64,000 bases of DNA, taken from assembly GCA_013365365.1 (NCBI GenBank), contig JABVXU010000076.1:111537-175536 (forward strand), read 5' to 3'. The notes under the pieces are model-generated. The model did not search any database. It saw nothing but the letters and a program-made list of their open reading frames with translations, and was not told the origin of the DNA. Source of the stretch: Cruorifilaria tuberocauda (taxonomy: Eukaryota > Nematoda > Chromadorea > Rhabditida > Onchocercidae). This document shows positions 31,046-43,652 of the stretch, one piece after another. The position numbers and the translations under genes were made by a program. How positions within the stretch are numbered: the first letter of the stretch is position 1; each line of letters begins with the position of its first letter.

Positions 31046-34000
31046 TTGCGGTAATCCAACAAGAATTAAATACTGAATATCATTATATTGCCTCCTTTAC
31101 TGTAACATTTTTTTTTGTTTCTTTTTCCTTTAAGGTTCGTTTTTTCTTATCTGCTTGATTTTCCTTTCATTATTTATAAAAAAACTCGTTATGAAATTAA
31201 TGGAGAAAATGGCATCATAGCAACCGAACTTTGGTGTTATTTTTTGCAGTATTTTTTGTTTTTTTTTTGCATATTTAAACCTTGTGTCTCTCCTTTCATA
31301 CCACAAACATGGATGATATAATGTTACTGCGCAGCACTACTACGTTTTTCCGTTATGTTTCTATATATATATATATATATATATGTGCGAGTGGGTAAGA
31401 GTGTGTTTATGTATGTATGAGATATCTGTGCATTTCTTTGTTCCATTTAAAGGTTTTTTGAGTTTTTTACAGAAAGTTTTGAGTTTTTTTCAACTGTTTT
31501 GAGTTTTTTACAGAAAGTGGTTTTAATGTTATTTTTACTGATTTCTAAGAATATAGAATATAAGTTGGGAAAAAGAGGTGAACGAAAGATGAAAGCTGAA
31601 GCACTAAATTAAAATGAAAGCGATAAAATTTTATAATGTTAGTATTGTTTTTACGAAAAGCAAACGACATACTTTATTACTTTTTAATTTCATTAATGCC
31701 GAATTTTTACCGTAACATCAGAAGGTCAGGACTTGACCGATAACTTTAGGTAATCCTTTATCTTGTTTCGTTCTATGCTTGTGGATGAGACGGTTTTTAA
31801 TCTTTCCATAAATAAAGTGTGCTCATGTATGGTTTACATTATAAGAATGAAAATCCAGTTAGATCAAGATGTATTACAGTACACTTATGTTTTATTCCTC
31901 TTTGTCATCATGGCTCTTTTCATTTGGTGCTTATTTTGATTGTTTTGCTGTAACGTAAGTAGTGATAGCGATATCATGTTACTTTTAAGCTTCCAGAAGA
32001 GCATACGTTACGTTGAAATTCAGAAGGACATGTGTGATGGGAAAAACGATGTTAATTTGATCCGAATTGTTTTATGCTATGGAGAATTTCATTGAAAACC
32101 GCAACTTTGCCGTTATGTTTTTTGTGTTTTTTATGCCGTACTTGTTTTATTAACGCATATATATAAATATTTTCATGTCTGTGCTTGTAATACTGCAGCT
32201 ATGCTTATTTTCACTTCACGTCATTTGAACGTTCGTGCAACAGTTTATATACTGCCCTTGTTTTTTTCTTTGTTTTATACGATTACTTTAGATATGACCG
32301 GTGAAGTTTGACATTCTCAACGAAACGTATATATTTTTCACTTTGTTAAATCATTCACTATTTGTATGTTATAACATGCGGCAAGAGGTTCTAATTTCAA
32401 GGGTTATATTTCTCTTTAGCTTCAATAATTACGGGTTGATGTAGTTTTATGTGTGTGATTTGTATATGTCCAATATTTTTATTTTTCTATTGTATTCTTT
32501 TTTTATCTTGACCCTCCCATATTATTATGCCGCAAAAATGTATCTCATACAGGTTTTCGAGCATTTTTTCTAAATTCTTATGTCTTTCTATATACGTTGC
32601 TTCCTTTTCCATTATATTTTTTGTTCGCTTATCTGCATATTTATCTTATTATCATACGTAATCCTTCTCCCACGATGCGTTATTTGTTATCAGTTTTCGG
32701 AAGCCATTTTATTAAGTTCTACCTCGTCATCTTTTTATTGATGTGCCTATTAAAAGAACGATGTGATAGGATATGTTTGCAATATTTCCAAAACGATTGT
32801 TTATAATTTCATGGGGATTTGTTTTTGTTGTCAATACGTATACTTTTCAATCTTTTTTTCCTTCCTTCAAATGAATTGGAACTAATCGTTATTGTTTCAT
32901 ACCAATGAATTTCGGTCTGCGAATGCTGTGGAATAGATCGTATCAGAAAATGCATTAATTTTTTTGGACTTACTGTATTTTAGTATTTCAACAAATTGTG
33001 AGCTGTCTGTGTATCTGTATGACACCAGCAGATATTTGAATACTGTTCATATATTTACGATAATTTATTTAAATGTCGTTTAAGATTTAGGATTGGAAAT
33101 TTCCATTAATATGGTATTATTCCTTAATTTTGCCACTATATGAAAGCGAATCAAAATTTTCGCTTCAAAGTTAACATTGAGTATTATCGATAAATTATAT
33201 ATATATAGTATTATCGATTAATTTTATATATATTTTTTCCAAATTCATTTGTAAATTGACGTACATTTTCGCGATCCCCATGTTATTGTTGAAAATTAGA
33301 ATTTAAAATAATTGTTTATCTGATTATTACCTTATCTATCTTGTTTACCTGTGATGATGAGGTATTTCGTTTTTGTTAGTCTAAAATCAAAATTTTTTCT
33401 CATATTGATTTTGACACTTTTGAAGTAATAGCTGGTGGAAGTTTTCCAAATTTACAAGGCTTTATCTAGATTGTCTTAAATGTATTTGTTTCGCTGCCTT
33501 CCATCATATCTTCAGTTTGCTGATATCCTTTTTTGAGTTCTTGGTGCATACGTCTTCAAAAAGTTGAGAACAATAAGTTCTTTTCTTTCCGTCCCATCTT
33601 TGGATCATCTCGCTTGCCATTATTGTTGTTGTTGTTGCGGTAAGACAATTTCAAGTATATATTTATATCAAATTTATAGGATTGAATGAGAGGGATTGAA
33701 TACATATATTAATTTATTTGTCCATTCAATTAAACTTTTTCCAAATTCTATTTACAGAGTTTGAATTTAAAAACGATTTTGAATGGCACATCGTAACAAG
33801 CAGTGAGAGATATAAGTTAGTGTACAAAATCATTAAATGAAGAAGTTATCTAAGTGATTTTTTGAAATTTGTTTGATATTTGTATGTTAATTATTTATAA
33901 TTAAATATCAGTTAAATGATGAATATATATTTATATTAGTGTTTACGTCACATATTCACGTGTTACTATGTAACGTGAATAGCATAATTTTTCGATCAAA

Positions 34001-34900
34001 ATATGAAAATAAAAACGTGCTCCAGATCATTATATATTATTCATGTTTGCTGCAGAATATTACGATTGTTGATTGTTTTTTTCACTAATGTGAAAAGAAA
34101 TTTTGAAATTTTATTTAAGGTTATTGATGAATTATCGATTGATTATTGTTAAATATCAGTTAGTCATCTGTTAAGCATCAGTTCATCATTTGATCAGATT
34201 AATATATTAATATTACTTTATTTTTTTATGACGGAGGAGGCAAATAATTGTTCAGTCATCGATCTTCATTATGCTTGTTTTTTGTTCTTTGTTTTCTGGA
34301 ATTATTCATTTCTGTTTATGAATAAAATAAATTTCTAACTGAAGCAATGATTGCTATTTACGCCTTTATTATTTGCACTATGCGTATTTCTCGGAATAAT
34401 TTCATTTAACTTCATTTAAAAGCTTGGATAAAATTGAGTGAAAATTTAATTGATTAACGAACGAAATGTGAACTGGATAGAGGGGAAAATATACTGGATT
34501 ATAGTCACTTTCGTGAATATCTCTTCAATCATGGAATTATTTTAATTTTTGGACAGTATGGAGTTTCCGATTGTATCCAACTATTGCAAGTCATTTTATT
34601 GCAGTAATTGATGAAAAAGAAAATAGTAATTTAAATAAATTCCATACGTTACTTACCATAATACCTGCGGGAACTTCAACTGAACTCTTGTTAGAATAGC
34701 AAAGCGGAACGCCTGGTATGAGAACTTGGAGAAGCAGAGATTGATGAAGTGAACTAGTCGAATCATAAGGAGGAAGAGGGAAGATTTCTACAACTCTTCC
34801 GGAGACCGGATAGTAGAAGATGGTAATGGTAGATACGTGTATACTACAGTAGTTCGGTCGTGTGCGTTAGTAGTTTTGTAATTAATCTCAAGTTTCGCAT
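31046..34900. other. DDX3 3' UTR and spacer before the MOSPD gene
   Basis: Very AT-rich and T-rich on the plus strand. A candidate poly(A) signal AATAAA lies at 31,810-31,815, which would give a ~0.8-kb 3' UTR. An (AT)n repeat sits at 31,362-31,384. No exon was recognised. The ORFs at 31,115-31,321 and 32,597-32,806 are T-rich chance frames. Confidence 0.7.
31454..31517. repeat. Triplicated ~21-bp tandem repeat
   Basis: Three units of the form TTTTGAGTTTTTTACAGAAAG; the middle one is diverged to end in TCAACTG. Within the probable DDX3 3' UTR. Confidence 0.85.
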
Positions 34901-34941
34901 GCTGATTTTACTGCAGTTGTTCAGAGAATTCACGACATTGT

Positions 34942-35067
34942 GAGGGAACGAAAGAGAGAGGAAGAGTGAGAGAGAGAGAGAGAAGGAGAAAGAAAAGCTT
35001 AGAAATCGATCAGTTTGGATAAGATTTTGATGAATGAGAAGAGAGGAAGGATCAATTGGGAGAAGAG
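34942..35067 (+). promoter_or_regulatory. Purine tract and probable non-coding first exon of the MOSPD gene
   Basis: A GA-rich tract (34,942-34,996) leads into a strong donor, GAAGAG|GTAAGG, at 35,067/35,068. The matching acceptor GTTTTCAG ends at 35,481, giving a 414-nt intron that ends 101 nt before the ATG. A mirror CT-rich tract lies at about 35,386-35,426 inside that intron. The exon's 5' end cannot be placed. Confidence 0.45.
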
Positions 35068-35582
35068 GTAAGGTCCTGTGCTTTCAAACTTTCTACTTTG
35101 TTTTCTACTCTTCGCCACAGCAAAGTCCAGGTAAAAAAGGCATTACTTCCAGAGTGTGTTCATCAGTTTGTGATCGAAATGACCCCGGTGACAGTTCAGT
35201 GCACAGATGAGGAAATCATTTACGTACATGTCACTATGCTCGATGCATTCACTTATTTCTACTTGTGCATCTACGTGACGTCATCCTGCTTAACACACCC
35301 ACGTAATATTATCTTACTCGACGCATTTTATCGCGATAGCATTCACCTAATGCTATTTAGTACTTATTGAAATTACTCGATAGTTCTTTCTTTCCCTCTC
35401 TCTCCCTTTCTCTTTCTCTCTCTCTGTTTTATGCATATATTTCATGCATATATTTAGTTATAAATTAATCGTAGTTTTCAGTAGAAAGTTTGCTCGGTGA
35501 TTCAGTTGTTTGAGGAAATGTTTTTAATAACAACGGGTTCAATCGTGGTTTGATAAGCCGTTTATTGTCCAGTTGCAAGAAA

Positions 35583-38048
35583 ATGGTTGATGATAAGGGT
35601 AGCATTTTTGCGTTCGTTTTTCCCAATCAGTTGGAAATTGTCGCATCCGATCCGCAAACACATAAACAAATATTAACGCTTTACAATCCATACCATTTTC
35701 CGATCAAGTTTAAAGGTTCCTTTTCCTATTTTTTTCATTTATAAAATTTTTCGTCTCTTTATCAGTAAGACTTCGATATTGCTTGAAGAATGTCAGAACA
35801 TAGAAAGTGAAATAAAGACAAGGTCAAAATAATTGATAGAATCGTTTGAGTTTTGTATTTTCTGTCCGATATGCAGTACTCGATATAGAATTAATGTAAC
35901 ATGGCTTTAGCGATATATTAAATATATAATGAAGTAACTGCAAATATTCTGCGTTAAATTTATATAAAACGTAGTTTTATAAAATTTTTAACTGAAGGTT
36001 GTATCAATGGATCATTCCATTGATACAATTGCATCAATGTTATAGATCATTATCTCTATATCATATTAATTTAAATCTGTTAAAAGATAAAGAACTGAGT
36101 AAATTACAGAAAGTTTTAGGCAAATTGGAAAGTTGCATATTAGTTGGCAAATATCAATCGGTGAACACATGTGGAAGGGAACGATTTTTCATTTGATGTT
36201 CCAATTTGCTTTACAGATTATTGTGAAATTAATGAGAAATTTCTAGATCAAAAAAAAGATTAAATTTTCCTAAATATAATTTAATGATATAAGAATTATA
36301 TTATTTGTTCCAGTAAAATGTACAAATTCACAAAACTTCTCGGTGATCGAACCATGCGGTATATTGAGAGCATCAAGTTCAATTGATATGTAAGTGTTAT
36401 ATTTGAACATTGTATGTTATACACTTCGGAAATTTTTTGCTTGTCTTTTCATTTGATTATTTTTAAAACAATATATAGTTTCATCTAGAGAATAATATAA
36501 CTATAAGTATAAGATAATTTTATAAGTTTAATATCCATATAACAGAAAACATATTGTAGAACAAAATTTATAAAAACACTAAATTATCTTACTAAATTAT
36601 ACTCCCTATTTTTTAGTATTATTCGGCATGTCACCGTAAAATCTCAAGCAAGTCTTGGCCTGGAAACATTTCGTATCGAAATTTTTTCCGTACATAATCA
36701 AAAGGTAATTTGCTATCGTTCAATTACATTATTAATGCATCCACATTATATTTTTAATATTTGATTCTGCTTGTTTATTTGTGATATCGATTCGTAATGT
36801 AGAGCATGTTTTATTGTCGTTATTTTACAACTATTATCCTACATATCCTTTTTGATAAAATCCGCATAACTTCTTATTAATCTAATCAATATATCTCACT
36901 TGTCACGAGATGTTATACATACATTATTTATAAACTTTCCAAAATAAGTTATTGCTATTCCATTTGATTCCTTATTTAATTAACTTTTCATAATTGGGTA
37001 GTAGTATCGGATGTCCAACATGAACATTAATTTTTCCCTAATCTTTGGAGAATTTTATATCTCCAAATATTCTAAAGCATAATACTCATTTAATATTACG
37101 TTGGAGTAACTAGATCGACCTTCAGATAAATTGCTAAAACATATGATCATATATCACTTTTTCAGTATATACCGAATAATTTTTTTGAATTTTCCTATTT
37201 AAATATTCACAGAAAAAACAAAATTTGAAGATTTCTGGATCAGTTGATGTTCCCGTTCACATAGTGGAAACTGTATCAAAATCTACTCAAATGAGATATC
37301 ATCATTTGTTACCAACAACCAGTACTGATCGTTCTTCCGTTCGTGATAGTACAAATTCTACCCAAGTACTTACTTTTTACTTCTAATAGTTCTTTATAGA
37401 TTTTTTTAAATGAAGCACAACAGTGTTTATAATATGACATATCTTTGCATATATTGTAAATCAGAAATATTTTGTTTATCCATAAGTTCATTTATTGATC
37501 TTAAGGTTGAATTAAATACATTCGAGATTAGAAAATTATTTGAACTTTTTAATTTTTTTCTTTCGCTGTGGATATAACATCAAAACTCTTCGTAGTTAGG
37601 TTAAATGAAGCAGTTTACATCTTTTTTTAAAGAAACCCCTTCCAAGCGATACTAATATTTGAATTACATCACTAAAAAGGAAAGAGATGGAGATACGTGA
37701 ACGTTGCTTTGATTCTGAAAGGTGAGGCGGAATATGTAAAAAACAATACCCATGTGCTTTTTTTCATTGAAATTTTATTTTTTCCAACCACTCTTTTTTT
37801 GTTTTTGATTCTACTTTTCATTTTTGCAGTCTTCATCATTTTTACGAACACGTTTCGATATAAATTCACCTGTGGTAATGATATGTGTCGGTGCAGTTGC
37901 TGTATGTGCAGCTGCTTTAATGCTTCCAACTGAAGGATTGGATACATCAGCAGTGGTTCCGAATTGGCTGCATCTTTCAGTTCATCTTAAATTAGTTTTC
38001 GCCTATATTTTAGGCCTAGTTACATTGGTATTGCTAAGGCCAGGTTGA
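35583..38048 (+). CDS. MOSPD1: MOSPD1/3-like protein: MSP domain with two C-terminal membrane helices (complete, 222 aa)
   Basis: Motile-sperm-domain protein of the ER membrane. The VAP-like MSP domain faces the cytosol and, in vertebrate MOSPD1/3, binds FFAT-type motifs at membrane contact sites. Exons: 35583-35715, 36314-36389, 36617-36704, 37213-37365, 37830-38048; in phase, 223 codons with stop. The MSP domain (about residues 7-120) shows FVFPNQLEI, THKQILTLYNPY, CGIL and IIIRHVTVKSQ, where MOSPD1 has CGxL...DIVIRH. Helices are at about 163-182 (VVMICVGAVAVCAAALML) and 203-219 (LKLVFAYILGLVTLVLL). The LMLPTEG and LHLS...KL..AYILGL motifs match the MOSPD1/3 C-terminus, and the length matches the ~213-235 aa family. 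The start is the first ATG after the GTTTTCAG acceptor at 35,481; an in-frame TTG upstream was not used. It is not a sperm MSP, because those lack membrane helices. Confidence 0.94.
35999..36028. repeat. Perfect 12-bp inverted repeat, 6-nt loop
   Basis: TTGTATCAATGG and its complement flank ATCATT, inside MOSPD intron 1. Short, and possibly chance in AT-rich DNA. Confidence 0.7.
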
Positions 38049-38826
38049 CTAAACATTAATTACTTCTACTATTTTTAGCATTTTCGCTAGATTATTGGAA
38101 AATAATTTCGCATAAAAAATGTGGTATGTTTTATTATATTAAAAATGCTTGATAATATATTTTTTATCTTCTTTGCATTTTTCTAGATGCATTTTCTTAA
38201 ACGATATGAGCGATTGTAAAATTGAGTAAATTTTTATAAGCATATGGTCTTCAAAGTTTGTAAATCATTTTGAAATTCAGCTATAAAATTAAAATTTGAA
38301 TGTATTTATAATCTTTTCGAAATTCTGTTTCTTGTCATGGCCTATTGTCTTTCGTTAAATTTGTAAATATTGCAGTTTGGAAATTTTGCTTTAATGATAT
38401 GTATATTTTCCACAATATGTTCATAATTATTTGGTTTTAATCGATTTCATCTGTTCAGGAATAATTAAAATGAACAGAAATCTGAAATTGTTCCTTAAGC
38501 TATTCTAATTTTTATTTCACTGAGCGGGAAAGTAAAGGAATCTGGATCGGAATGCAGGGTATCTGCTGTTAGCTTTAAAAACGGAGTAGTTTGTATATTT
38601 TGATTTTGTTACCGAATCTTTATAAAGTTTACAAATTTGTGTATTTTATTCTGTACTTTGAGAACCTAATGTAAATATCGTGCTAGACGTTGAAAACGTT
38701 GATATTCACTTGTACTGATTTATTAAATAGTTTTTTTGGATAAATTATCAGTCGCTGATATCTTTCAAGGTCTGCTCAAATTATTCGTCCTTGTCAAATT
38801 TCCTTCTTACAATAATATGTAGTTTT

Positions 38827-38832
38827 AATAAA
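38827..38832 (+). terminator. Candidate poly(A) signal of the MOSPD gene
   Basis: AATAAA about 780 nt after the stop codon and about 250 nt before the stop of the convergent trehalase gene. Closer variant signals could be used instead. Confidence 0.4.
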
Positions 38833-39003
38833 TTATGCATACTTCTTCATATTCTTCTGTCTTATCGATGCATATAATATTGATTAGTTAAATAGTCTCA
38901 TTTTGCCCACACTTCCTATCATTCATATGAGAGCTATAATTTTGGAATTTCAGTCTAGTTTAATGATTCTTTGCGAAAATGAAATTCAAAAATCTTTCAA
39001 CCA

Positions 39004-39009
39004 TTTATT
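39004..39009 (-). terminator. Candidate poly(A) signal of trehalase copy 1
   Basis: AATAAA on the minus strand, 72 nt past the stop codon at 39,081. This is a normal distance for a compact nematode 3' UTR. Confidence 0.6.
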
Positions 39010-39080
39010 TTATCCCTAATTAGTTATTTTATAATCAACTTATAACATAACATTGCAAATGTTTTGAAAAAGAAATTTGT

Positions 39081-42000
39081 TTATGAATTTTTGATTTCCG
39101 CAATGTTGCTAATATTACCAGCATTTTTACACTTCAAAAAAGCAATCAACGCTCGGATTAGAACTCGTTTTGTAAATCGCCATAGCAAGTCGGAAGATTT
39201 TCCTGTTCCTAAATATCGAGTAAAAAGAGTTCGATTGGTACCGGATATATCGGGTCGTCCTGTTCCATGAACATCAGTTACACCACCAGTTGGCTTAACT
39301 ACAGCACGCTTACTGAATGTCACGAGTAAATCGAGTACCACACCGTTAGTCCATCCGAAACCATACTGAAATCATTTTATTACAATAATGTAGTATAAAA
39401 TACTAATTGTTTCCATGATATAATGAAATATGAAAATTGCCAAGCGCTGTGATACAAATGGAAAAAGATGTACCGATCATCTTACCTGATTTTCATATTC
39501 ACCACCTTTAGCAGCTCGTACGTACTCTTTTGCAACGTCGTATTTTTCCCACATTTTGTGATCTTTCTGATATAGCGCATAATTTCGATTGATCCATTTA
39601 TTAGCAATTTCAAATGCACGTTGTTGCATTCTGAAATATCGTTCATTATATGAATGATTCTTCAAATTGATTTACAGTATTAATTTTTGATATTTTATAT
39701 CTTTTTTCCAATTATTTTTTCAAATTTTACAAAATTTACGACAGACAAATCATGTTCTCTCGAAGGATTTATCGCAATTATGATAATTTTTTTATGGAAC
39801 TTTCATTGAATAATTATTTTTCAACTGCAATTTGTAATTCTATAGTATCTCTTATAATTTTTTTGTACTGTAAGAAGAGACAAACGTTGGATTATTGGAT
39901 TTGCGCAATCCTTCGATGATCATATGATTTATTGGTGCCCAACCATTTGGATAATCCCACTGTTGATTGGTACCTTTCATTAAGCTATAACGATTAGAAT
40001 TTAAAATGAAAAAATAAGTTATACTCTTAAACCATCGGAATATTGTCATTGATTTTATTCAAAAAATCAAATAACTATAATACCTAATATTGATAAAAAA
40101 GCGTTAATTATTCAAACAATCATGATTAATTTGATAATTGAAGTAAAGAAAAAGTAATAAAAAATTGCTAAAATCTTACCTCCTCCTCTACTATTGCATC
40201 CTACTTGTAATTATTAATTGTTTAGTTAAAAGTTATGAGTGTAGTTTTGTCGTCTGGTCTATTTAATTATTTTCCAATCTTAATTACAATCAATGTGACC
40301 TTGCTGGTATGCCACCTGGAAATTGTAGTAATCCTTTTCGTTGAAGTGTTTCCAGTACGTCAATCATCATACCACTATTTAACACGTGATAACATTCAGT
40401 GAAGAGTGGAACAGCTAAAGACGGATATGCATCATCATAATGCTCGCCGGTTTTCAGGTTTAAATCGAACCATGCACCTTCACGTGTATCAAAAAAGACG
40501 GCTTCGAATGTATCCACAAAATTTGATCGTTCTCGATTCAATTCATCACGCCGAGTAAGATTACCTAATGATAGAACGAGTAAGATTATTTTGAGATAAA
40601 CTTAAATTTTAAATAAAAATAATTTTAATTTTCCTTAGGATAACTTCGTGGCATAAATGATGGTTGGTTAATACTGTTTTGCTTTCCTTTCTTTTTCTTT
40701 TTTCCTGTTTTTAGGATAATGTCGGAAAACACAATTCCAGAATACTATTTCAGTATATTTAAACAATTATTTAATTGTTTGAAAAAAGACGTGAAAAGAA
40801 CGTTTGAGAAAAGATACCATCTCATCTAAAAAAATTTTAGGCTAAATGATTTTACTGAGTTCAAAATTTTCCTGAACTCTTTTCCAAATTTCAAAGTTTT
40901 GATCTTCGGTATATAAGTGCTCTCATACGACTAAAGAAATCAATGATGACTTCCGTCATTTTTCGTCAAATTTTATCAAATACTTTTGCATGAAAAAGTT
41001 TTTTTTCGAAACTTAAAACAATTTAGTTAATACAGGAATATTTTAAGCTCTATATAATTTACTGTTTTAGAAAGCGATAAATATATCACCAATTTCCCCC
41101 TGCAGATGTGCCAGAATTTTCATATTCCAATACATGAAAGCGTTCAAATCAACTGGAATGACATCAGATGTAACTATGGTATCCATACTTTTCCGGTTTT
41201 GAAACCACCGACTACTAAAATCCCAGCCGGATTCAGCAGCAGTTGCTATATCACGCCATAGTTTACGTCTTCGTTGTCGATCAACTCGTTCCGCTGTTTG
41301 ATAATCTTCACGATATGATTCCGGTCTAAAAAATTACTGTTACTCAGTCTGTTTTACCTGTCTCAGATATTTATTTGTTTAACAAATATTCCACTAATAA
41401 TAAATTTGTTACCGTGGTACATTGCTATCTGCACGATAATAAAATACTGAATGACTTTTTTTATTGATTGTAACATTAATCATTCGACTCGACTTCCAAA
41501 AACTGAATTCCTAAAATTCATTTCTTCCAAAATATTTTTAATTTCATCAAAATTTATCCTATAATTTAAAACATACCTGAGGTATAGTTAATAAGATCTC
41601 TGATAAAAAATCAATTATTCCATTTTCATAAATGAATTGCTAATGCTATCCACATTGCTTGAATTGACTCCTCATTCAATTAGATTTTAGGAAAATGAAA
41701 AAAACTAGCCATTTCCATGGTATCCATTGTGGAACGGAGAAATTCATCATCTTCTGTTGCCATATAATACTCATAAACCATCGGTATGAAAAATGGTGGC
41801 TGTGATCGGCGCAAATAGTACACTCGACCGCCGTTCGGTATGAAACCAATCGTTTTTATCAAGTATTCAAAATTAAGAATAATACGGCGTGATGTTTCTT
41901 GCATTCCTAAATATTGCTAAAATAGATAATCCAACTAGTCTTATTTAATTTTAGCTAGTTATTTCTACGCTTTCATGTTTACCTGAAGCAAGGAGACCTT

Positions 42001-43652
42001 TAATAACCCAGTAAGTATCCCAGTAATAAAATTCCCGAAAACGACCGCCAGGAACAATAAATTCATATGGAACGTATATTAATGAATGCCGTTCGGGATA
42101 TTTCATAACCTGAAATTGAAAATTTCCGATACGTAACTTGTTCTGATCCGTTATTTGTCCCTGTCTTCTTTTATTTCATTTTTGTTCTCTCCGCTTACAT
42201 ATCACTCAAAATATATCTTTTGAATATTTTAATGCTAATCAACTGTGATTTAATATTACGGAATTAATTTTTTTGAAGTTATCTTACTTCTTTTTTAATT
42301 GTTCGACATAAACTTTTCCAAATTGAATTAACATTTAATGCAAATTGACGTAATTGTGGATCGGCTATTGATAGAAGCTTCTCTGGCTGTTCTTCCCAAT
42401 CCACTAAGTCACATCTATTAACAAAGTGTTCTTTAATCAGCATTCTTAATTTTGATAACAATCATGATAATTTTGACCTTTGTCGAATCCAAAAAGATAG
42501 TTATGTAAGCAATGGCAATTTAAGTTTATTGAAATTTTGTTGTTTGTTTACTATTTATATAATTTTTAGAATTCTAAAGGTAGCTTTTAAATGACTTGAC
42601 CAAAAGTGCGGGAACACTAAGTGAAAGTATGAAATCATTTATTCTAAAATTTCAACAGAATTAAACTTATTCATAATGTGAGGAATGAATGAAACACAAC
42701 GCTGATGATTGGTTTTGTAGAAACAAAAATAATCGTAGTGAATAATTTGAACTAAATAAATAAAAAATAAATTAAGTAAATCGCGTGGATCCATAATCAA
42801 TAGATTAACAAGTAAATTTAGTATTGAAATTATCTGTAAAATTTACTAAAGCTAACAAAATATTCTATCATACTTTTCTAATTCATGTCCTTCCTCGTCA
42901 AAATTTTCATCGATGAATTGTCGTACAGCTTCACGATCATTAACCGTAATATTACGTGGAAATTTTTTTTTAAAGTCTGCGGCAATCTCAGCCGGATCTC
43001 GTTTTAACGGTTTATCAACAAATGTTTTAGAATCTTTGAAAATGTTAAGCATCATTACAGCATGGAGTAATTCGCCCTGACAATAAATGATATAATTCGG
43101 CGAGTGCTTCTCATTACATGCCCATTCCGGAGGTTCAACCGCACTGCTTATCACATCTTCATCACTCGGAATTCCGATATACTTTTCATCTTGCGATTCT
43201 GTCGATATCTTCACTTCCAAATCACCACTACCTTTATCATTTTCAGTTGCACTAATGCCTTCCGGAATAGCATCCGTCATTTTACTACTGCTACCTGCTA
43301 TATCACTTGCAGTAGTAATATTTGCCATTTCGACATTAACGGTTCCGGTAATTCCACGTTTTTGTAGCGCTCTATACGCTAGTAAAGCTGTTCGTATGAA
43401 GTCAACAAAAGCAACGTGTTGCTTCATCAATGGTATCATTTGTAGTTTATTTTCATCCAGTAAATTCATCAACGATAAAACGTTTTTCCAATAATCCTTA
43501 ATTACTTTAAGCCACTCTTCTTCTGCATGATATCCTTTAATCGCTGCTAATTTTGTCACAATCGATCCATAATACTTATATCTTATTATCACAATAATTA
43601 CAAGTAATAGTAAAGCTAAAATTGTATTACGGAGAAGTTTCCCTTTTTCCAT
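39081..43652 (-). CDS. tre: Trehalase copy 1 (GH37), membrane-anchored, catalytically intact (785 aa)
   Basis: Hydrolyses trehalose to two glucoses. Exons (high to low): 43652-42874, 42414-42288, 42109-41983, 41906-41710, 41510-41413, 41325-41090, 40564-40300, 39984-39886, 39630-39486, 39365-39081; 786 codons with stop. An uncharged helix (about residues 9-23) flanked by basic residues predicts a type II anchor, followed by a ~160-residue stem absent from bacterial enzymes. The domain starts near YIIYCQGELLHAV. Signature 1, PGGRFREFYYWDTY (322-335), and signature 2, QWDYPNGWAP (618-627), are perfect. NGGR, RRSQPPFF and RPESYRED are present. Catalytic acid Asp478 (ESGWDFSSRW) and base Glu671 (WEKYD) correspond to E. 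coli TreA Asp312 and Glu496. I chose the ATG at 43,652 because TATTTTAG|G precedes it directly; an in-frame ATG at 43,670 is possible if that acceptor is unused. Intron 4 appears to use a GC donor. Copy 2 lies divergently 2 kb away. Confidence 0.95.
41708..41709 (-). other. Non-canonical GC splice donor in trehalase copy 1
   Basis: By phase and by comparison with copy 2 (GAAGCG|GTAGCT), exon 4 should end at GAAATG, followed by GCTAGT rather than GT. Using GC restores an exon of 197 nt, identical to copy 2, and joins in frame to GAATTCAGT. No in-phase GT donor was found nearby. Confidence 0.6.

Noticed and set aside
34645..34700. Minus-strand ATG|GTAAGT donor-like string suggesting a first exon
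   Set aside because: No minus-strand gene to its left could use it without spanning the whole DDX3 gene, and there is no coding context. Probably chance.
35056..35370. 104-codon ORF upstream of the MOSPD gene
   Set aside because: It starts with TTG, crosses a strong splice donor (35,067) and shows no family resemblance. Better read as leader exon plus intron.
41584..41640. ENGIIDFLSEILLTIPQ-like open stretch with a good donor in the trehalase 1 intron
   Set aside because: GH37 proteins have no segment here: the residues before and after are contiguous in copy 2 and in the family. Kept only as a possible cassette in the GC-donor finding.
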